9,232 nucleotides of DNA, taken from positions 1 to 9,232 of the forward strand of contig JANXLO010000161.1 in NCBI GenBank assembly GCA_025355115.1. Direction: 5' to 3'. Source of the stretch: Chthonomonadaceae bacterium (GTDB taxonomy: Bacteria > Armatimonadota > Chthonomonadetes > Chthonomonadales > Chthonomonadaceae). Every line of letters begins with the position of its first letter. Positions within the stretch are counted from its first letter, which is position 1. The notes under the pieces were generated by a model. It made no database searches, was not told the origin of the DNA, and saw only the letters and a program-made list of their open reading frames with translations. Shown in pieces: positions 6,538-9,232 of this stretch. A program made the position numbers and the translations under genes.

Positions 6538-8001
6538 ATGCATAAAACGACCGCGACTAAAGCCCTTCCTCGAGCAGGGTATCACTTTTCACGCCAGGAC
6601 ATCAATTGCCTCTCTGCTGGCAGAGTTCTGCTCTGCGCTCTCCTTGTCCTTAGTATGTGTCAGCGCGGATTATCACAGGACAAAGGGAGCAAGCCCGGAG
6701 AGATTTCGTCGCTTTTCCGCGAGGAGATTCTTCAGGCTAGCCAGAAGATGCATTGGCGCGGAGAGAGGCTTAACGAGGATACGCTCTACTCACTGGCTCT
6801 CACAGGCATGTCATGGGAGATAGCCTGGGGTAGAGAGCATCCCTTCTCGCTTGCCTGGGGAGACTACAGCCGTGCGCCGCGCCTCAATGGACAGGCAGGA
6901 AAAAACGATCAGGAATTCATTGCCGAAGTCAAACGCACCTTTGATCGTCGCGACTATCGACGAGCCGTGGATACAGCGTCCTCGCACTTCACATTGGAAC
7001 AGATCGGCTGTGAGACCACATTGAAGGAGGCCGTCGGAAAGAGTCTGCTGGCTCTGGGCCAGCCCGAGCAGGCGTTTCCAGTGTTCGCTGCGCCTTTCGA
7101 TCCAGGTCTCACCTTTGGATCGACCGCTGCGCTCAATCGTCGCTTTCGGGAACAGGCGCTGGAGGCGGCTGCCAGAGCGGGCTTGAAGCGTGAGATGGCG
7201 GTAATCTCCATATCGTTGCTGCTCGAACCAGGAGAAGACGGCGCGGGAGTCGACGCTTCGCGAGTCAACTCTCTGGAAAAGATGGGTGTGGACATAGATC
7301 GCCTGATCCTGGGCATCCTTGAATGCCCCGAGAGGTTGCGGGGTCTGCCCGCCTACACCTACGTTGCCGCCGACCTGCTAGCATGGCGGGCTTCACCGCG
7401 ACTTTTCCCAGTTCTGCTTCGACTCTCGCAGAGCCCAGACCCCTACCTCCGCAGCCGCGCTGTGCTCGGCCTGGGCATCACCGCATATCAACATCGTGCC
7501 GCTGATCCGACGAACTGGCTTCAGAAAGTGCTTACTTTTCCGCTACTGGATAGGGGCGTTTCATCCTCACAGCGTAAACTCCTCGATAAGGAGCTGAAGG
7601 ACGCCCTGACGAACGACCATTACCGTGTACGCGTCGCGGGGATCATCGCGCTTTCACTCATCGGCGACGAGCAGGAGAGCGCTGCTATGGAGCGTCTGAT
7701 GAAGGATCGAACGTACGTGCTTCTCGCGCCGAACGGCGAAAATGATAAGATTCGGCACCTCTTTTTCCCAATTCGTTCGGCTGCCTCGGCTGGCCTGAGT
7801 CGTTTCGGCACTGAAGTTGCTCCAGGCGGGGGGAGGCTCAGCGGGCGCGAACTAGAAAAGGAAAAACGAGGCGGCAAAGACGCGACCCATGATAGCCGTG
7901 GCCTGCGCAAGGAAGTGGTGAGTCAGCTGCAGCTCTCCCCATTAGATGTGCCCGTCCCACTGGCCCCTGAGCCGACTCCATCTGCGCACCGCGAACGCTG
8001 A
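6538..8001 (+). CDS. Exported TPR/HEAT-like helical-repeat protein of unknown function
   Basis: With the ATG at 6538 the product has 487 residues. The open frame extends up to ATGs at 6424 and 6409, but those would put an unlikely 60-odd residue leader before the signal sequence. The 6538 ATG has AGGAAAGG (6519-6526) 11 nt upstream. A signal peptide is visible with a long basic n-region, core GRVLLCALLVLSM (about 28-40) and probable cleavage near GLSQ/D (about 46). About 110-195 looks TPR-like (RRDYRRAVDTA, LLALGQPEQAFPVF). About 270-425 contains HEAT-like helical pairs: RLFPVLLRLSQSPDPYLRSR, HYRVRVAGIIALSLIGDEQE and IRSAASAGLSRFG. The end is a charged stretch (ELEKEKRGGKD) and a Pro-rich tail. 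I do not recognise a named family. Helical repeats suggest a protein-binding scaffold outside the inner membrane; no catalytic motif is visible. It is divergent from the giant secreted protein, so common regulation is possible but unproven. Confidence 0.85.
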   Translation: MHKTTATKALPRAGYHFSRQDINCLSAGRVLLCALLVLSMCQRGLSQDKGSKPGEISSLFREEILQASQKMHWRGERLNEDTLYSLALTGMSWEIAWGREHPFSLAWGDYSRAPRLNGQAGKNDQEFIAEVKRTFDRRDYRRAVDTASSHFTLEQIGCETTLKEAVGKSLLALGQPEQAFPVFAAPFDPGLTFGSTAALNRRFREQALEAAARAGLKREMAVISISLLLEPGEDGAGVDASRVNSLEKMGVDIDRLILGILECPERLRGLPAYTYVAADLLAWRASPRLFPVLLRLSQSPDPYLRSRAVLGLGITAYQHRAADPTNWLQKVLTFPLLDRGVSSSQRKLLDKELKDALTNDHYRVRVAGIIALSLIGDEQESAAMERLMKDRTYVLLAPNGENDKIRHLFFPIRSAASAGLSRFGTEVAPGGGRLSGRELEKEKRGGKDATHDSRGLRKEVVSQLQLSPLDVPVPLAPEPTPSAHRER

Positions 8002-8030
8002 CTTATTCAACTGCCTCAGCCTGTGGCCAA

Positions 8031-8699
8031 TCACTTCTCTCCTGCAATGGGTTCGGACTCGGAGGGGCCGTGCCACTCTTTCGCGAGCAATGTTCGGCGA
8101 TGAGCCTCCTCCCTCAACTCCTGCAGCTCCATGTCAGTCAACTCAGGCACTGCGTCATCAGCCTCCACTGCTGCCTCCGAAGACACGATGCGGTCGGCAA
8201 AAATGCATCCGAATATGGCGGTGACGCCGGTGAAGCAGAGCAGGACGGCTTTCCAGGAGCCATATTTCCCCACATGGACTATTCCCAGACCGAGGAAATA
8301 GAGCGCAGAGGCCGCGAAATAACATCGACGTGCCCACACAGTGCCCGGCTTGAACGTCTCCATGAAGGCCGCGGTTGCCGAGAGGGCCGCGACAAGCATC
8401 AAAATGGCGGGGCGGGACTGATCGATGAAATCGAAGTTCAGAACCTGTGGCAAGGGTTGGCTTCCCACTCGGCTGATGTCTCGTATCGCCATGAACGCAA
8501 CGCCGTAGCAGAGCGTGATGATAAGCAAGTGCCTAAGACGCTTGCTGAATACTGAGAGCAACAGCACTATGACGGCGAGCGGAAGCACAGACTCTCGGCT
8601 TCCAACCCACACCGTCAGACGCGCCTCGTTCCGGACGCAGATTGACGCGACCAGTGCGGGCACGATTCCAATAGCCACCTGTTGAATTCGCTCGAGCAA
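8031..8699 (-). CDS. Small integral membrane protein, six predicted helices, unknown function
   Basis: This 222-residue protein starts at TTG (complement of 8697-8699). AGGAG lies 4 nt upstream (complement of 8704-8708), and no ATG occurs in frame before residue 70, so the TTG start is favoured; a GTG at codon 8 has no ribosome site. Hydrophobic segments are at about 8-22, 38-51, 57-72, 97-116, 126-144 and 151-172. Arg/Lys-rich loops (SKRLRH, WARRCY) help orient it, and a soluble acidic tail of about 50 residues (EAAVEADDAVPELTDMELQ) is probably cytoplasmic. No transporter or enzyme signature is recognised. Its stop faces that of the helical-repeat gene across 29 bp with no clear hairpin. A fully consensus promoter lies upstream, so strong or housekeeping expression is likely. 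Upstream lies zwf, transcribed the other way. Confidence 0.85.
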   Translation of the reverse strand: MLERIQQVAIGIVPALVASICVRNEARLTVWVGSRESVLPLAVIVLLLSVFSKRLRHLLIITLCYGVAFMAIRDISRVGSQPLPQVLNFDFIDQSRPAILMLVAALSATAAFMETFKPGTVWARRCYFAASALYFLGLGIVHVGKYGSWKAVLLCFTGVTAIFGCIFADRIVSSEAAVEADDAVPELTDMELQELREEAHRRTLLAKEWHGPSESEPIAGEK

Positions 8700-8703
8700 T
8701 ATT

Positions 8704-8708
8704 CTCCT
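8704..8708 (-). promoter_or_regulatory. Ribosome binding site supporting a TTG start
   Basis: On the minus strand AGGAG is followed by AATA and then TTG. The 4-nt spacing is short but this is the only good site near the beginning of the hydrophobic protein, so it decides the start codon. Confidence 0.6.
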
Positions 8709-8763
8709 ATTCAGGCACTGAAGCGGAACACATTGCCATCATCCGAGCGCCGCTGCCTGCTAA

Positions 8764-8792
8764 ATTATACAGTTCCTGCTATCAAGTGTCAA
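8764..8792 (-). promoter_or_regulatory. Fully consensus sigma70 promoter of the membrane-protein gene
   Basis: On the minus strand TTGACA (complement of 8787-8792) is followed by a 17-bp spacer and TATAAT (complement of 8764-8769): 12 of 12 consensus bases at the ideal spacing. Transcription should start near 8757, leaving a leader of nearly 60 nt before the TTG at 8699. Confidence 0.85.
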
Positions 8793-8986
8793 GAACAGAG
8801 AGCGAAATCGGACCGCATGGCAGGCAGTACGGCTGCGGTTTACCATGACGTTCACGCTATCCTGAGCCTTGCTCAATCGCTGGCCTCAAATAATCAGACA
8901 GGGAACCGCTAGCCTTATGACGAATAGTAGTCTGCTCTGTTTGCACGACGTTTACCGCACGTGAACCTACGCTGAGAGGAGATGCC
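8793..8986 (+). other. zwf upstream region, no clear promoter
   Basis: This stretch must contain the zwf promoter if the gene is transcribed on its own. The best -10-like hexamer is AATAAT at 8889-8894 (5/6), but no acceptable -35 box stands 16-18 bp before it. No operator-like palindrome or riboswitch-like structure was recognised. Confidence 0.35.
8977..8981 (+). promoter_or_regulatory. Ribosome binding site that sets the zwf start
   Basis: AGGAG lies 5 nt before the ATG at 8987. A different ATG at 8982 directly abuts the site and is in another frame, so 8987 is the real start. Confidence 0.8.
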
Positions 8987-9232
8987 ATGCCGTCGCCAGA
9001 ATCGTCGAAATTGCCCACTGCGCCCGTTAATGTCGCTTTTCCGGGAACGGTATCAAACCTGCTGCAGCGTCCAGATGAAGCGAACACTTTCATTATTTTC
9101 GGCGCATCAGGTGATCTTACCAAGCGCAAGCTAATTCCCGCACTCTACAACCTCGCCTGCTCTGATCTGCTTCCTCACGATTTTTCCGTGATCGGCTTCT
9201 CCGTAACGCCAATGAACGATGCGGCGTTCCGG
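8987..9232 (+). CDS. zwf: Glucose-6-phosphate dehydrogenase, N-terminal 82 residues (3' end outside window)
   Basis: The enzyme oxidises glucose 6-phosphate to 6-phosphogluconolactone with NADP+ (or NAD+), the first step of the oxidative pentose phosphate pathway, in the cytoplasm. The visible part contains the family's nucleotide-binding beginning [22 protein letters not shown] (split here as [10 protein letters not shown] at 35-44 and [12 protein letters not shown] at 45-56), including the G-x-S-G-D-L fingerprint and the RKL segment of the Rossmann fold, then a second strand FSVIGFS. Full-length members have about 480-510 residues, so roughly one sixth is present. About 34 residues precede the first strand, a modest N-terminal extension seen in several bacterial versions. 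The start is fixed by AGGAG 5 nt upstream. Downstream neighbours, often other pentose phosphate genes, are not visible. Confidence 0.95.
   Translation, partial: MPSPESSKLPTAPVNVAFPGTVSNLLQRPDEANTFIIFGASGDLTKRKLIPALYNLACSDLLPHDFSVIGFSVTPMNDAAFR

Noticed and set aside
6464..6823. GTG-started 119-codon frame with a signal-peptide-like hydrophobic stretch overlapping the start of the helical-repeat gene
   Set aside because: The main frame continues for nearly 500 codons with repeat domains, while this one stops early; its hydrophobic part is the out-of-frame reading of the true signal peptide. The GGAGGGGAG upstream is 17 nt from the GTG, too far.
8070..8555. Open frame of 161 codons on the + strand opposite the membrane-protein gene
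   Set aside because: The minus-strand product has six clear hydrophobic helices plus a promoter and ribosome site; the plus-strand translation is His/Cys/Arg-rich and featureless.
8753..8827. CTGCCTGC (8753-8760) and GCAGGCAG (8820-8827) as inverted arms flanking the consensus promoter
   Set aside because: Only 8 bp with nearly 60 bp between the arms, and low sequence complexity; expected by chance at this composition.
8982..9232. ATG at 8982 as the zwf start
   Set aside because: It directly abuts the AGGAG site and is in a different frame from the conserved [10 protein letters not shown] sequence.

Overview
The window looks like chromosomal DNA of a diderm (outer-membrane-bearing) bacterium with moderately high G+C. 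The evidence is a TolC-type outer membrane protein, a lipoprotein efflux adaptor and sigma70-type promoters. The very large secreted multi-module protein (CBM9-like, GH99/GH71-like barrel, NBR1-type Ig repeats, C-terminal beta-sandwich) recalls Armatimonadota and similar polysaccharide-using lineages. That placement is an impression from domain style, not a determination. I see no mobile element, CRISPR array, rRNA or tRNA.

Layout. Positions 1-2339 (+) hold the last two genes of an efflux operon: the C-terminal half of a TolC-family outer membrane channel (1-744, cut by the window edge), then an RND/ABC-type periplasmic adaptor lipoprotein (741-2339) overlapping it by ATGA. The inner-membrane pump is not in the window. 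The 77-bp convergent gap at 2340-2416 contains two strong hairpins that probably stop transcription from both sides. Positions 2417-6199 (-) encode a 1260-residue exported modular protein with a probable carbohydrate-related role. Its promoter has a perfect TTGACA -35 box in the divergent intergenic region 6200-6537, which also holds a perfect 9+9 bp inverted repeat. Positions 6538-8001 (+), possibly starting as early as 6409, encode an exported TPR/HEAT-like helical-repeat protein. It ends 29 bp before the convergent stop of a six-helix membrane protein of unknown function (8031-8699, -, TTG start). That gene is driven by a fully consensus sigma70 promoter (TTGACA, 17 bp, TATAAT). The window ends in the first 82 codons of glucose-6-phosphate dehydrogenase (zwf, from 8987, +).

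Functionally the region is a set of short transcription units: envelope efflux, a large secreted carbohydrate-related protein, a secreted scaffold-like protein, a small membrane protein and an entry enzyme of the pentose phosphate pathway. Nothing forces a single shared pathway. The two minus-strand promoters share an 11-nt block around their -35 boxes. The strongest leads for something unusual are the apparently permuted CBM9-like region and atypical barrel motif of the giant protein, the symmetric double-hinge coiled coil of the efflux adaptor, and the operator-like palindrome between the divergent secreted-protein genes.
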